The notes: a model not told the origin generated them from the letters alone. A DNA stretch of 64,000 bases from Sessilibacter corallicola (GCF_021290925.1 NZ_JAJSLX010000002.1:186001-250000); one strand, 5' to 3'. Counted from the stretch's first letter, positions 1 through 9,454 are shown. A program made the numbers and translations.

Positions 1-1647
1 TTAATGCATAAAACCGGATTTACTGGCTCGGTACTTCAATTACAGGCGAAAAATAAGGTGTGCCCTTGTGTAGCGGAAAATACCTTGGTTAACAATTCAG
101 ACGACGAGTGCCCACGATGCCAAGGGTTCTATGATCGATTGCCCGATGCTTTGGACAGATGCATCGATACTCTGGACTTGAGTACTGAATCCATAGCAAA
201 GATTTCAGAGGAATATCATCTGTGCCCTTACGCATTGAGTCGTCAGTTGATTCCTTATGTTCCTATGATTGTGTGCGACATTAATTACGCCTTCGATCCC
301 TTAATGGGGTTTAGTCATTGGAATTCGGAACAGTCCGGGAAAAATAGGGTGTTGTTGATTGATGAAGCTCACAACTTGCCCGGTAGAGCTCGATCTATGT
401 ATTCAACAGCTATTGGTTTATCGAGTATTCAGTACTTTGGCAAATTAACTAAGAAAGCATTAGGCCGTGCGTTTTCTAAATTGATTCAAGCGGTTGTTGA
501 GTTTTTAAATCAACATGGAAGAACACTTGTTGAAACCTATTCCAATAGAGCCGACGAATCGGTTGGAGAGGTATGGGATTCTTTTTCAGAATTGTTGGAC
601 AGCGTAATTACCGAGTTCTATCAGCGTTGTTTTTCAGAAAAAGATGGCAACGTTTTTTCTGAACCTTCAGATTCGGAATTTTGCTTTGAATTTATAGGTA
701 AATTGATTCGTTTACAGAAGTTGCTGACCTACAACCTAGAAGGATTTACGTTATTCTGGGATGAAAACGCGGGATTGGAATTAGTGTGTTTATCACCTGC
801 GAGTGTGCTGTCTTCGATAATGGAACAATCGGTGACTGCCATTGGGTTTTCGGGCACCTTAACACCGCTGAATTTCTACGCCTCTGAGATTGGCTTTTAT
901 GAATTGGAGAAAGGTAAAAAATCCGATTCCGGGCAATCTAGAACCGTGAGGTTACTTTCCTTGCCCAGTACTTACGATCAAGAAAAACAATTGTCGCTGG
1001 TAACGAACTACATCGATTATTCCTACGCTAATCGACCTTCTGCGAATATTAATATTGCCGAACTTATTGTCGAAATCAGTAGCCTTCATCAAGGAAAATA
1101 CATCGCGTATTTTCCTTCTTTTGATTCTTTAGACAATATTCATGAAGAATTAATTCGTATTGGTATACAGAGTCAATTAGTGAAGCAAAAGAGAGACGCT
1201 ACAGAGGAAGATAAAGCCAATTTCATCACCACACTAAACGACGGAAAATGCATTTTAGCCTTGGCAGTTTTAGGGGGCGTATATTCTGAAGCACTGAGTT
1301 TTTCTGGCGGCATTGACGGTGTTTTTATTGTCAGTATTGGAATGCCCGCACCTTCTAAGGATCAGGAGCGATTGGTAAAGTATTATGAAAAAAATAATGA
1401 CGATGGATTTTCGTACGTTTATCGCTACCCTGGTTTTACCAAGGTTCAACAGGCGGTGGGTCGATTGATTCGCTCCGAACAAGATCGGGGCGTTGTAATA
1501 TTAATTGATGCCCGATTTTCCAGGCCTCAGTATCGCGAGCTAATGCCTGATCACTGGCAGCCCACATTGTGCAATAACCTCTCCGAAATTAAATCGGCAG
1601 TTTCTGGTTTTTGGCGCAAATTTGAGCCTGAAAGCCATTCTGATTGA
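1..1647 (+). CDS. XPD/Rad3-DinG family ATP-dependent DNA helicase, 5' partial
   Basis: The reading frame is open to the left edge, so the gene starts outside the window and the N-terminal Walker A motif is not seen. Visible residues (numbered from the first internal Met at base 4) carry a cysteine cluster, C20, C22, C36, C39 and a later C74 in a CPY context, as expected for the 4Fe-4S insertion of XPD/DinG helicases. The DEAH box follows at about 120-123 (LIDEAHN), and motif VI (QQAVGRLIR) lies near 490. This superfamily unwinds DNA 5' to 3' in an ATP- and Fe-S-dependent way. In many gammaproteobacteria a helicase of this type is paired with a VRR-NUC nuclease gene; any such partner would be off the window. 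The family call is firm; the exact role is not. Confidence 0.85.
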   Translation, partial: LMHKTGFTGSVLQLQAKNKVCPCVAENTLVNNSDDECPRCQGFYDRLPDALDRCIDTLDLSTESIAKISEEYHLCPYALSRQLIPYVPMIVCDINYAFDPLMGFSHWNSEQSGKNRVLLIDEAHNLPGRARSMYSTAIGLSSIQYFGKLTKKALGRAFSKLIQAVVEFLNQHGRTLVETYSNRADESVGEVWDSFSELLDSVITEFYQRCFSEKDGNVFSEPSDSEFCFEFIGKLIRLQKLLTYNLEGFTLFWDENAGLELVCLSPASVLSSIMEQSVTAIGFSGTLTPLNFYASEIGFYELEKGKKSDSGQSRTVRLLSLPSTYDQEKQLSLVTNYIDYSYANRPSANINIAELIVEISSLHQGKYIAYFPSFDSLDNIHEELIRIGIQSQLVKQKRDATEEDKANFITTLNDGKCILALAVLGGVYSEALSFSGGIDGVFIVSIGMPAPSKDQERLVKYYEKNNDDGFSYVYRYPGFTKVQQAVGRLIRSEQDRGVVILIDARFSRPQYRELMPDHWQPTLCNNLSEIKSAVSGFWRKFEPESHSD

Positions 1648-1677
1648 CAACCTTATTTTGATAAAGTGGTTAAGAGT

Positions 1678-1721
1678 AAAAGACACTAACTTTAGCTAAT
1701 TGCACAAATCAGTGTCTTTTT
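1678..1721. terminator. Bidirectional rho-independent terminator
   Basis: Arms AAAAGACACT (1678-1687) and AGTGTCTTTT (1711-1720) form a 10-bp stem with a 23-nt loop. U-tracts on both strands suit the convergent helicase and mtnP genes. Confidence 0.65.
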
Positions 1722-1759
1722 AATGCCTTCGTTACAGATCAGAGTTACAGGTCAGAAAC

Positions 1760-2638
1760 CTATCGTTTTAACACTTCAACAATTGCTTTGCTTGCATCGT
1801 CCATCGCATCTAAAGGAGTTACCAGCGATGTTTCGAGAATTGAGTGTGCAGCGGAAACCGGTTGTTTGCTATGTATTAATTTAACCAACTCTACGACGAC
1901 TTTTTGCGCTTTAGTGGCGTTTTCCATCAGGTTTCGAATCGCCATGTCAGCCGATACTGATTCTTCGTGAGGGTGCCAACAGTCGTAATCGGTGACCATC
2001 GAAAGCGATGCGTACGCCATTTGTGCTTCCAGTGCTAGTTTTGCCTCTGGCATATTGGTCATGCCGATAACGCTAGCGCCGAGGCTGCGATACCAATTCG
2101 ATTCTGCCAAGGTCGAAAATTGCGGGCCCTCAATGCTGACATAAGTGCCGCCAGTGTGCAGTTTGACGGCATCTTCTTGGGGAAGGCTGCCGACTGATTC
2201 GGCGAGTAATTGTGCGAGTTCCGGGCAGACAGGTTGTGCCATAGGCACATGCGCTACTTTGCCAGAGCCAAAAAAGGTGCTTTTACGATTTTTGCTGAGG
2301 TCAATGTACTGGTCGGGAATCACCATATCTTTTGGTGCCATAGCTTCTTGCAGTGATCCTACCGCTGAGAGTGAGACCAGATATTTCACGCCACATTGTT
2401 TGAGCGCAAAAATATTGGCTTGGTAAGGTACTTCCGATGGCAGTAAGCGGTGGCCGCGACCGTGGCGGGCGATGAAAATAACCGGGATATCTGAGATCGT
2501 ACCGCTGATCAATGCATCGGACGTTTCGCCGAAAGGTGTTTCAATGGTGTGTTCGGTGACGTTTTCTAACGCGTCCATCTGATAGAGGCCGCTACCTCCA
2601 AGAATACCAATTGTCGCTTGTGGTCGTTCACTTGCCAT
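1760..2638 (-). CDS. mtnP: S-methyl-5'-thioadenosine phosphorylase
   Basis: Cytosolic purine-nucleoside-phosphorylase-family enzyme that phosphorolyses methylthioadenosine to adenine and 5-methylthioribose-1-phosphate in methionine salvage. The 292-aa length is typical. Visible are the N-terminal GGSGLY phosphate-binding motif (14-19), the RHGRGH segment, a YVSIEGPQF motif, MTNMPEA and a TDYDCW adenine-recognition motif. The last favours adenosine-type over inosine-type substrates. Phosphorolysis of MTA also relieves product inhibition of SAM-dependent enzymes. The gene is divergent from the arsenosugar cluster about 790 bp away. Known arsenosugar chemistry passes through a 5'-dimethylarsinoyl-5'-deoxyadenosine that must lose adenine, so this phosphorylase could contribute there, which is inference. 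Start is the ATG at 2638. Confidence 0.92.
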   Translation of the reverse strand: MASERPQATIGILGGSGLYQMDALENVTEHTIETPFGETSDALISGTISDIPVIFIARHGRGHRLLPSEVPYQANIFALKQCGVKYLVSLSAVGSLQEAMAPKDMVIPDQYIDLSKNRKSTFFGSGKVAHVPMAQPVCPELAQLLAESVGSLPQEDAVKLHTGGTYVSIEGPQFSTLAESNWYRSLGASVIGMTNMPEAKLALEAQMAYASLSMVTDYDCWHPHEESVSADMAIRNLMENATKAQKVVVELVKLIHSKQPVSAAHSILETSLVTPLDAMDDASKAIVEVLKR

Positions 2639-3429
2639 TTAGGGCTCCGTTAATAATGTGCCTTTCCTTCGGTGTGGTTCGAAGTGGGTTGGGTGTTTAT
2701 GACTGAGATAGATTACTGCTGTGTAATGTTAATTCAAAAACTTGTTTCAATCAGAGGCTCTTTAATTCTCAATGCGGGATAGTGTCCTAAAGTCTTTATA
2801 GTGTCCTAGAAGCAGGTATCATGTATCGCTTAAAACACCCGCATTTTATGGCCAATTTTTGGCTACATCCCTAAGAATTAGTTTTTATAAAAAGGCCATT
2901 TTAGTGTTTGCTATGGAATTTAAAAGTCATTTAAGAAACGTGATTTTAGTTATTCGATGCAAGTCCAATTTCTGATTAATTCGTCAGTGATTCGGTAATT
3001 GATAAAGACAACTCCAAGTAAAGTGTAAAGATGCTTGAAATGAGCTGAGATTTGGTATTAACAAAAATCAGTGGCGGCTCTATCGAGAATATTTCTTATA
3101 GCTCATATTCTCTATTTACTGACAAAGCCCTAAATAAAATTTATAAAAGGTTATTTAGGGTTCTCTAATATCTCACTTATGCGTTTTATCCTTTTATTTT
3201 AGCTGTACCAATGCCGATATTTCGTGAGAAAATTAGGAAATAGTAATTTTAGAAATAAGGTAATAACCCGCGTTTGAGTCTTTAATAGAGAATCTATTCC
3301 TGCCGTAGTTTTCTTTTTCTACCAAGAATTTTTTCCTTTGTGGAATTTGTTTGATTGGTTCCTGTCATAGACACGCATTAAGTTTTGTTAAGCCAATTGT
3401 AAATCCAGTCACGAAAAAATGAGGGCATT
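2639..3429. other. Long AT-rich divergent intergenic region (mtnP / arsS)
   Basis: No credible ORF or RNA gene seen. It must hold the divergent promoters of mtnP and the arsenosugar cluster. Two direct copies of AGTGTCCTA begin at 2781 and 2800, 19 bp apart, which could be a tandem operator. AATCAGAGGCTC at about 2752-2763 matches part of the inverted-repeat element at 14141-14405. Confidence 0.5.
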
Positions 3430-4395
3430 ATGCACGCTACTTTGCCGCTGCTTGAAATAACTGATTTCCCCGAGGTGCACCGTACTGAACTCACAACCTT
3501 ACAGGTTAATCTCGGATATAAGTGCAATTTACGCTGCCTTCATTGCCACGTTAATGCCGGGCCAAACCGCAAAGAAATGATGACGCCAGACATGGTGGCT
3601 CTGATTCCTGAGGTTATTAAGGCTCGTAATATTCAAGTGTTAGATTTAACTGGCGGTGCGCCTGAAATGCACGATCAGTTTAAAGAGTTAGTCATAGCGG
3701 CTCGATCAATGGGCGTTGAAGTCATTGATCGCTGTAATCTAACTATTTTGACTGAGCCGGGCTTTGAGGACATGGCGGAATTTTTGGCGGAGCAAAAAGT
3801 AAACATCGTTGCCTCTATGCCTTGCTATTCTCAAGACAATGTCGATGCCCAGCGCGGTGACGGTGTGTTTGACAATAGTATTATTGGTTTGCAAATGCTT
3901 AATGCGCTTGGTTACGGGAAGCCCGATACTGGCCTTCAATTGGACTTGGTGTACAACCCGCTCGGACCGACTCTTCCGCCCGAACAGCACTCGCTCGAAG
4001 CTGAGTATAAAAAGCAATTGCTAAAACATTTCAATATTGAATTCAATCAATTGTTCGCTTTAGCCAATATGCCGATTAAACGCTTTGGTTCTACGCTGAT
4101 TTCAAAGGGCAAATTCGAAGAGTATATGAATTTGTTAAAAACTAACGCAAATTCAAACAATCTTAATCATGTAATGTGTCGCAGCTTAATCAGTGTTGAT
4201 TGGCAGGGTTTCCTATTTGACTGTGACTTCAATCAACAGCTTGAAATGCCATTGAAGTTAAATAGTGACGTGAAAAAGCCTCATCTGCGGGATTTGCTAA
4301 ACAATGACTCCGAAGGACAGCCCGTCCAAGTTGCCGATCATTGTTATGGTTGTATTGCCGGGTCCGGTTCAAGTTGCGGTGGTTCCTTAAGTTAG
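3430..4395 (+). CDS. arsS: Arsenosugar biosynthesis radical SAM protein ArsS
   Basis: Radical SAM enzyme of the Cys-rich ArsS family. It joins the 5'-deoxyadenosyl group of SAM to a dimethylated arsenic species made by ArsM, giving the dimethylarsinoyl-deoxyadenosine precursor of arsenosugars. The 321-aa protein has the CxxxCxxC 4Fe-4S motif at C32, C36 and C39 (CNLRCLHC), then a DLTGGAPE segment typical of SAM binding. It ends in the diagnostic Cys-rich tail CYGCIAGSGSSCGG. In some relatives a tail cysteine is selenocysteine; here ordinary codons are used and no in-frame TGA is needed. First gene of the cluster, 94 nt before the membrane flavoprotein. Family assignment is strong. Confidence 0.93.
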   Translation: MHATLPLLEITDFPEVHRTELTTLQVNLGYKCNLRCLHCHVNAGPNRKEMMTPDMVALIPEVIKARNIQVLDLTGGAPEMHDQFKELVIAARSMGVEVIDRCNLTILTEPGFEDMAEFLAEQKVNIVASMPCYSQDNVDAQRGDGVFDNSIIGLQMLNALGYGKPDTGLQLDLVYNPLGPTLPPEQHSLEAEYKKQLLKHFNIEFNQLFALANMPIKRFGSTLISKGKFEEYMNLLKTNANSNNLNHVMCRSLISVDWQGFLFDCDFNQQLEMPLKLNSDVKKPHLRDLLNNDSEGQPVQVADHCYGCIAGSGSSCGGSLS

Positions 4396-4489
4396 TACGT
4401 GATTTAAATTCGTTAATTTCAGCAGGGTTTAAATTTAACGGTAAACGTTCACGTTTTTATTGAGCTGTTTAGCTCGTAAAGGAAGTAGA

Positions 4490-6640
4490 ATGAAAAAAAT
4501 ATTAATCATAGCTGTTATAGCTATTTTGGTGGCCTTGTTCTTTGCCTTTGACGGACCAAAGTATCTGTCGTTTGAAGGGATTAAAGAGAACTTAGATACT
4601 TTACAACAGTGGCGAGAAGAGTCTGCCCTATTGGTGGGAGGTGTATTCTTTGTTGCTTATGTTGTTGCTACCGCGCTTTCGGTACCGGGAGCTGCCTTAC
4701 TGACGTTAATGTCGGGCGCATTGTTTGGTCTAGGCTGGGGTCTTGTAATTGCCTCTTTTGCATCATCGATTGGTGCAACACTCGCATTTTTAGCATCACG
4801 CTATATTCTACGCGATTCAATCCAACAGAAATTCGGTAGTCGCCTTGGTGTTATCAACAAGGGCATGGAAAAAGACGGTGCGTTTTATTTGTTCGCGCTG
4901 CGTTTGGTGCCTGCATTCCCGTTCTTCTTAATTAACTTGTTAATGGGTCTTACCCCAATCAAAACCATTACTTATTACTGGGTGAGCCAGGTAGGTATGG
5001 TTGCGGGGACTGCGGTATACGTAAACGCGGGTACTCAATTGGCTCAGTTAGATAGCCTTGCTGGCATCCTTTCTTTCGAAATTATTATTTCGTTCGTTTT
5101 ATTGGGTATTTTCCCAATCATTGCGAAGGCGATTATTTCCAATATTCAAGCATCACGTGTGTATAAAAAGTGGGACAAGCCGAAAAAATTCGATCGCAAC
5201 ATGATCGTAATTGGTGCTGGTGCTGCAGGTCTTGTTTCTTCTTATATTGCTGCGGCAGTGAAAGCGAAAGTTACTCTTATCGAAAACCATAAAATGGGTG
5301 GTGACTGCTTAAACTACGGTTGTGTTCCTAGTAAGGCGATTATTAAATCTGCTCGCGTTGCAAAACAAATGCGCAATGCCGAACAGTATGGTTTGAAATC
5401 GGTTGATCCTAAGTTTTCTTTCCGTGAAGTGATGGCTCGTGTTCACAACGTTGTCAAAGAAATCGAGCCGCACGACAGTGTGGAGCGTTACGAAGGTCTT
5501 GGCGTTGACGTTAAGTTGGGTTACGGCAAAATTATCGACCCTTGGACGGTTGAGATCACGGATAAAGAAGGCAAAAAGAGCCGATTAACTGCGCGCTCAA
5601 TTGTGATTGCAGCAGGTGCGGCGCCGTTGGTTCCTCGCATTCCTGGCTTGGAAGAAACCGGTTACCTAACCAGTGATACTTTGTGGGAAAAACTGGCTGA
5701 TCGCGATACGCCACCTGAAAAGCTTATTGTTCTCGGCGGTGGTCCAATCGGATGTGAATTGACCCAATCTTTTGCTCGCCTGGGTTCCAATGTAACTCAG
5801 ATCGAAATGGCGCCTCGTTTGCTTCTTAAAGAAGACGAAGATGTCGCTGAATTGGCAATGAAATCCATGGACAACGACGGCGTTAATATTCTCGTTGATC
5901 ATAAAGCCGTGGGTGCCGAGGTTGTTGATGGTAAGAAATACCTGATTGTTGAACATAAAGGCGAGACCAAACGCGTTGAATTCGACGAGATTATTTGTGC
6001 TCTTGGTCGTATGCCTCGCTTAACTGGCTACGGTTTGGAAGATCTTGGCATTGAGACCAATCGCACTGTGAGCACCAACGAATACTTGCAAACGGTTTAT
6101 CCAAACATTTATGCCGCTGGTGATATCGCAGGTCCTTACCAGTTTACTCACACGGCAAGTCACCAAGCGTGGTATGCAGCGGTTAACGGTTTGTTCGGTC
6201 AATTTAAGAAATTTAAAGCCGATTACCGAGTGATTCCCTGGACTACCTTTACCGATCCTGAGATTGCCCGCGTTGGTTTGAGTGAGCAAGAAGCGAAGGA
6301 ACAGGGTATTGAGTACGATGTGACTAAATACGGCATTGATGACTTGGATCGTGCAATTGCTGAAAGTGAAGCGCACGGTTTTGTTAAAGTGCTTACTGTT
6401 CCTGGTAAAGACAAAATTCTGGGTGTGACTATTGTTGGTGAACACTCCGGTGAATTGTTGGCGGAATTCGTCTTCGCTATGAAGTGGAACTTAGGTCTTA
6501 ACAAGATTCTTTCCACCATTCATACCTACCCGACTTGGTCAGAATCGAACAAGTACGCAGCCGGTGAATGGAAACGTGCGAATGCACCGAAGAAAGTGCT
6601 TGAGTGGGTTGAGAAATACCACAACTGGCGTTTGGGTTAA
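4490..6640 (+). CDS. TVP38/TMEM64 membrane domain fused to mercuric-reductase-like FAD/NAD(P) oxidoreductase
   Basis: Two-domain membrane flavoprotein of 716 aa from the chosen start. Residues about 1-225 form a multi-pass TVP38/TMEM64 (DedA-superfamily) domain. Residues about 235-716 form a pyridine-nucleotide disulfide oxidoreductase with a FAD GAGAAG motif, redox pair C273-LNYG-C278, second dinucleotide motif GGGPIG, AAGDIAG and a C-terminal IHTYPTWSE segment with the dihydrolipoamide-dehydrogenase-type His. The ATG at 4490 is preferred over the TTG 30 nt upstream because AAAGGAAG precedes it at good spacing and it opens the first membrane helix. Such fusions recur next to ArsS. Plausible roles are redox handling of arsenicals or thiols at the membrane; the substrate is unknown. 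The terminator at 6707 separates it from the glycosyltransferases. Confidence 0.85.
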   Translation: MKKILIIAVIAILVALFFAFDGPKYLSFEGIKENLDTLQQWREESALLVGGVFFVAYVVATALSVPGAALLTLMSGALFGLGWGLVIASFASSIGATLAFLASRYILRDSIQQKFGSRLGVINKGMEKDGAFYLFALRLVPAFPFFLINLLMGLTPIKTITYYWVSQVGMVAGTAVYVNAGTQLAQLDSLAGILSFEIIISFVLLGIFPIIAKAIISNIQASRVYKKWDKPKKFDRNMIVIGAGAAGLVSSYIAAAVKAKVTLIENHKMGGDCLNYGCVPSKAIIKSARVAKQMRNAEQYGLKSVDPKFSFREVMARVHNVVKEIEPHDSVERYEGLGVDVKLGYGKIIDPWTVEITDKEGKKSRLTARSIVIAAGAAPLVPRIPGLEETGYLTSDTLWEKLADRDTPPEKLIVLGGGPIGCELTQSFARLGSNVTQIEMAPRLLLKEDEDVAELAMKSMDNDGVNILVDHKAVGAEVVDGKKYLIVEHKGETKRVEFDEIICALGRMPRLTGYGLEDLGIETNRTVSTNEYLQTVYPNIYAAGDIAGPYQFTHTASHQAWYAAVNGLFGQFKKFKADYRVIPWTTFTDPEIARVGLSEQEAKEQGIEYDVTKYGIDDLDRAIAESEAHGFVKVLTVPGKDKILGVTIVGEHSGELLAEFVFAMKWNLGLNKILSTIHTYPTWSESNKYAAGEWKRANAPKKVLEWVEKYHNWRLG

Positions 6641-6706
6641 TCGGACGGTTGCAACTTCAGGTGTGATTTGTCTTTACACTTGAAGCTGCGTCTCTGAGTG
6701 ATCTGC

Positions 6707-6733
6707 AAAAAACCACTTTTAAGGTGGTTTTTT
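6707..6733 (+). terminator. Rho-independent terminator after the TVP38-oxidoreductase gene
   Basis: Stem AAAAAACCAC (6707-6716) with GTGGTTTTTT (6724-6733), 7-nt loop, ending in a T-run. Confidence 0.75.
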
Positions 6734-6854
6734 GCTATTTAAATCAGCAATTCACCGATTACTTGTCATTGAATTTCATTTAAACTGCGCCCATTTTTAG
6801 ATCCAGGGCCGAAGTTAGAATGCAGTCCTGAAGTACTTTATCTAAGTGATTCGA

Positions 6855-7535
6855 ATGACGTCTAAGCTGTCCATAGTAATTCCCATTTACAACGAATCGC
6901 AGCAATTACCTGAGTTATTTGATCATCTTTCACCGTATCGGGAACGTGGCCATCAGATAATTTTTGTGGATGGTGAGAGTGAAGATAATTCCGTTGAATT
7001 GATTGATCAGGCAGGTTTTGTTGTTGTTCCATCAACACGCTCACGAGCGGCACAGATGAACAATGGTGCTCGCCAAGCGACTCAAGATATTCTGCTTTTT
7101 TTGCACGCTGATACGCGATTGCCTGAAAACGCGGACGCGTTAATCGTCTCAGCGCTATCAAATCCTCGACAGGTTTGGGGAAGGTTTGATGCTCACATTA
7201 CCGGAGACCACTTTCTACTGACGGTTGTCGGAAAGATGATGAGTATGCGCTCGCGCTTAACGGGGATTGCTACGGGTGATCAAGGTATTTTTATTAAACG
7301 TACGTTTTTTGAAAATATCGGGGGTTATGCATCGCAACCTTTGATGGAAGATGTTGAGATCAGTCGCCGTTTGGTGCCATTGGCCAAGCCTGTGTGTTTG
7401 CGCGAGTGTGTTTCGACCTCCGGTAGGCGTTGGATTCATCGCGGAGTTATGAAAACTATCGCCTTGATGTGGTATTTGCGCTTTTTGTACTGGCGCGGTG
7501 TGGACCCGAAAGAATTGGCCAAAAAGTATCGTTGA
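6855..7535 (+). CDS. Arsenosugar-type family 2 glycosyltransferase (TIGR04283-like)
   Basis: GT-A fold glycosyltransferase of about 226 aa. It opens with IVIPIYNES and has the FVDGESED nucleotide-sugar segment and the LFLHADTRLP motif, where HAD stands in for the usual DxD. GDQGIF and a MEDVEIS acceptor or catalytic-loop motif follow. The combination fits the short soluble glycosyltransferases that occur with ArsS and ArsM and are thought to act on the arsenoribose intermediate. The ATG at 6855 is used; a GTG at 6846 in the same frame is possible and neither has a strong ribosome site. Next cluster gene begins 166 nt downstream. The specific substrate is inferred from context. Confidence 0.8.
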   Translation: MTSKLSIVIPIYNESQQLPELFDHLSPYRERGHQIIFVDGESEDNSVELIDQAGFVVVPSTRSRAAQMNNGARQATQDILLFLHADTRLPENADALIVSALSNPRQVWGRFDAHITGDHFLLTVVGKMMSMRSRLTGIATGDQGIFIKRTFFENIGGYASQPLMEDVEISRRLVPLAKPVCLRECVSTSGRRWIHRGVMKTIALMWYLRFLYWRGVDPKELAKKYR

Positions 7536-7701
7536 GTTGATCTTTGTTGTCGTCAAAAAACTCGCTCAAAGTCAGCCCTAGCAGCCTCGTAATTTTGCCA
7601 AAGTTTATGAGCTTGATTAATTTTGGTGGGACTTTGTGAAGGGAAATGTCACAGTTTTATCGTCATAAATCTGTCAAAATTAAGAAGGCATTTATTGGAG
7701 A

Positions 7702-8352
7702 ATGCATTCCTCTATGCACAAAGCTCGTTTAGTTATTTTCGCAAAAGCGCCGATTCCGGGTTATGCAAAAACCCGATTAATTCCCGCATTGGGAGAACAA
7801 GGGTCTGCGCGTCTTGCAAAACGTTTATTAGAACACGCAACCGCGCATGCGGTAGAGGCAGATTTGGGCCCGGTAACGCTTTATGCCGCACCTTATCCAA
7901 TGTCACAATGGCCCGATATTTGTCTGCCTCAAGCATTAGAATTTGCGCCGCAAGGACAGGGGGATTTAGGCGATCGCCTCAGTGCGGCGTGTGAATCTAT
8001 CTTTGACGATCACTGGGACGGCGTCCCAGTGATTATTACCGGAACTGATTGCCCTGGTTTGACGTCAGAGCTACTAGGTCAAATTTCCAACGTATTAAAG
8101 GATAATGACGCAGTTCTAGTTCCGGCAAGTGATGGCGGTTATGTCGCTATCGGCCTTTCACGATTTAATCCGCAGGTATTTTCCGGTATCGATTGGAGTA
8201 CCGAACACGTTTGTCGACAAACCGTGGAGCGATTTGAATCTTTAGGATGGCAATATACGTTGCTACCTCAAATGCATGATATTGACGAGCAGCAAGATTT
8301 ACAGTGGCTGCCGCAAAGTTGGAGTCTAAAAGACTTTGAACAATTTAATTAG
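7702..8352 (+). CDS. Arsenosugar-type glycosyltransferase / nucleotidyltransferase-like protein (TIGR04282-like, DUF2064)
   Basis: A 216-aa GT-A-like protein. It has an N-terminal LVIFAKAPIPGYAKTRL signature, a GDLGDRL segment, IITGTDCPGL and PASDGGYVAIGLS, all hallmarks of the DUF2064 family that accompanies the partner glycosyltransferase in arsenosugar loci. The expected role is transfer or activation of the sugar or aglycone part of the arsenosugar; the reaction is not settled. Start ambiguity: the ATG at 7702 has GGAG only 1 nt away, while the second ATG at 7714 (MHKARL) has it 13 nt away. It lies 14 nt before arsM, so the two are probably co-transcribed. Confidence 0.82.
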   Translation: MHSSMHKARLVIFAKAPIPGYAKTRLIPALGEQGSARLAKRLLEHATAHAVEADLGPVTLYAAPYPMSQWPDICLPQALEFAPQGQGDLGDRLSAACESIFDDHWDGVPVIITGTDCPGLTSELLGQISNVLKDNDAVLVPASDGGYVAIGLSRFNPQVFSGIDWSTEHVCRQTVERFESLGWQYTLLPQMHDIDEQQDLQWLPQSWSLKDFEQFN

Positions 8353-8366
8353 GAAAGACAGAAAAC

Positions 8367-9434
8367 ATGGGTGATCTCAGTATGCAAAGTCATGATGTTG
8401 TTAAAGATTATTACGGTAAACAACTGCAAAGTTCGGATGATTTAAAAACCGATGCATGCTGTGATGCCTCTGCTGTACCGAATTGGTTAAAGCCATTATT
8501 GTCTAATATTCACGGTGAAGTACTTTCGCGTTATTACGGATGCGGTTTGGTGTGTCCAACCAATTTACGTGGCGCGCGAGTGTTGGATTTAGGCAGCGGT
8601 TCAGGCCGCGATGTTTACGCGTTGGCTCAGTTAGTTGGCCCAGAAGGCGAAGTGGTGGGCGTTGACATGACTGACGAACAGCTCGATGTTGCTCGCAACC
8701 ATCAGGCTTATCACGTCGAAAAATTTGGTTACGATAACGTTCGCTTCTACAAAGGCTACATTGAGCGTTTGGAAGAACTCGATCTTGAGCCAAACAGCTT
8801 TGACGTTGTGGTATCTAACTGCGTAATTAATTTGTCTCCAGACAAAGACGCCGTAATTGCAGGTGCTTACAACTTGCTTAAAGAAGGTGGCGAGCTTTAT
8901 TTCTCAGACGTGTATTCCGACCGTCGTGTACCAAAAGACGTTGCCGAAGATCCGGTCTTGCTGGGTGAATGTTTAGGTGGTGCGCTTTATTGGAACGATT
9001 TTATCAATATTGCTAAACGTCAGGGCTTTAACGATCCTCGTTTGGTTGAAAACCGTACCTTAGAAGTGACCGACGAAGAATTGAAAGCAAAAGTTGGCGC
9101 TATCAACTTTATGTCAGCAACCTACCGTTTATTCAAATTGCCTCAGCTAGAGAGCGATTGTGAAGATTATGGGCAAGCAGTCATTTACAAAGGCACCATT
9201 GCTGAGTCTCCTGAATTCTTTATGTTGGACGAACACCACATTATTGAAGCCGGTCGTATTTTCCCTGTGTGTGGCAATACTTGGTATATGTTGGCCAATA
9301 CTCGTTTTGCTGAACATTTTGAATTTATTGGTGATTTCTCGAAGCACTTCGGTATTTTCCCAGGTTGCGGTGGCACAGCACCGTTTGATGCTTTGCTTTC
9401 AACTTCTGACGATGGCGAGCAATCCTGCTGCTAA
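8367..9434 (+). CDS. arsM: Arsenite S-adenosylmethionine methyltransferase ArsM
   Basis: Cytosolic class I SAM methyltransferase of 355 aa that methylates trivalent arsenic to mono- and dimethyl species, supplying ArsS. Visible motifs are the SAM-binding VLDLGSGSGRD, GVDMTDEQ and VVVSNCVINL with the conserved arsenic-ligand cysteine. Further cysteines occur in DACCDAS, RYYGCGLVC and the C-terminal FPGCGGTAPF region, and the protein ends in Cys-Cys. The C-terminal extension with FGIFPGCGGT is typical of ArsM from arsenosugar clusters. AGGAA lies 11 nt before the ATG. A strong terminator follows, so this is the last gene of the cluster. Confidence 0.93.
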   Translation: MGDLSMQSHDVVKDYYGKQLQSSDDLKTDACCDASAVPNWLKPLLSNIHGEVLSRYYGCGLVCPTNLRGARVLDLGSGSGRDVYALAQLVGPEGEVVGVDMTDEQLDVARNHQAYHVEKFGYDNVRFYKGYIERLEELDLEPNSFDVVVSNCVINLSPDKDAVIAGAYNLLKEGGELYFSDVYSDRRVPKDVAEDPVLLGECLGGALYWNDFINIAKRQGFNDPRLVENRTLEVTDEELKAKVGAINFMSATYRLFKLPQLESDCEDYGQAVIYKGTIAESPEFFMLDEHHIIEAGRIFPVCGNTWYMLANTRFAEHFEFIGDFSKHFGIFPGCGGTAPFDALLSTSDDGEQSCC

Positions 9435-9454
9435 AGCACTGTTGAATGACGTTG

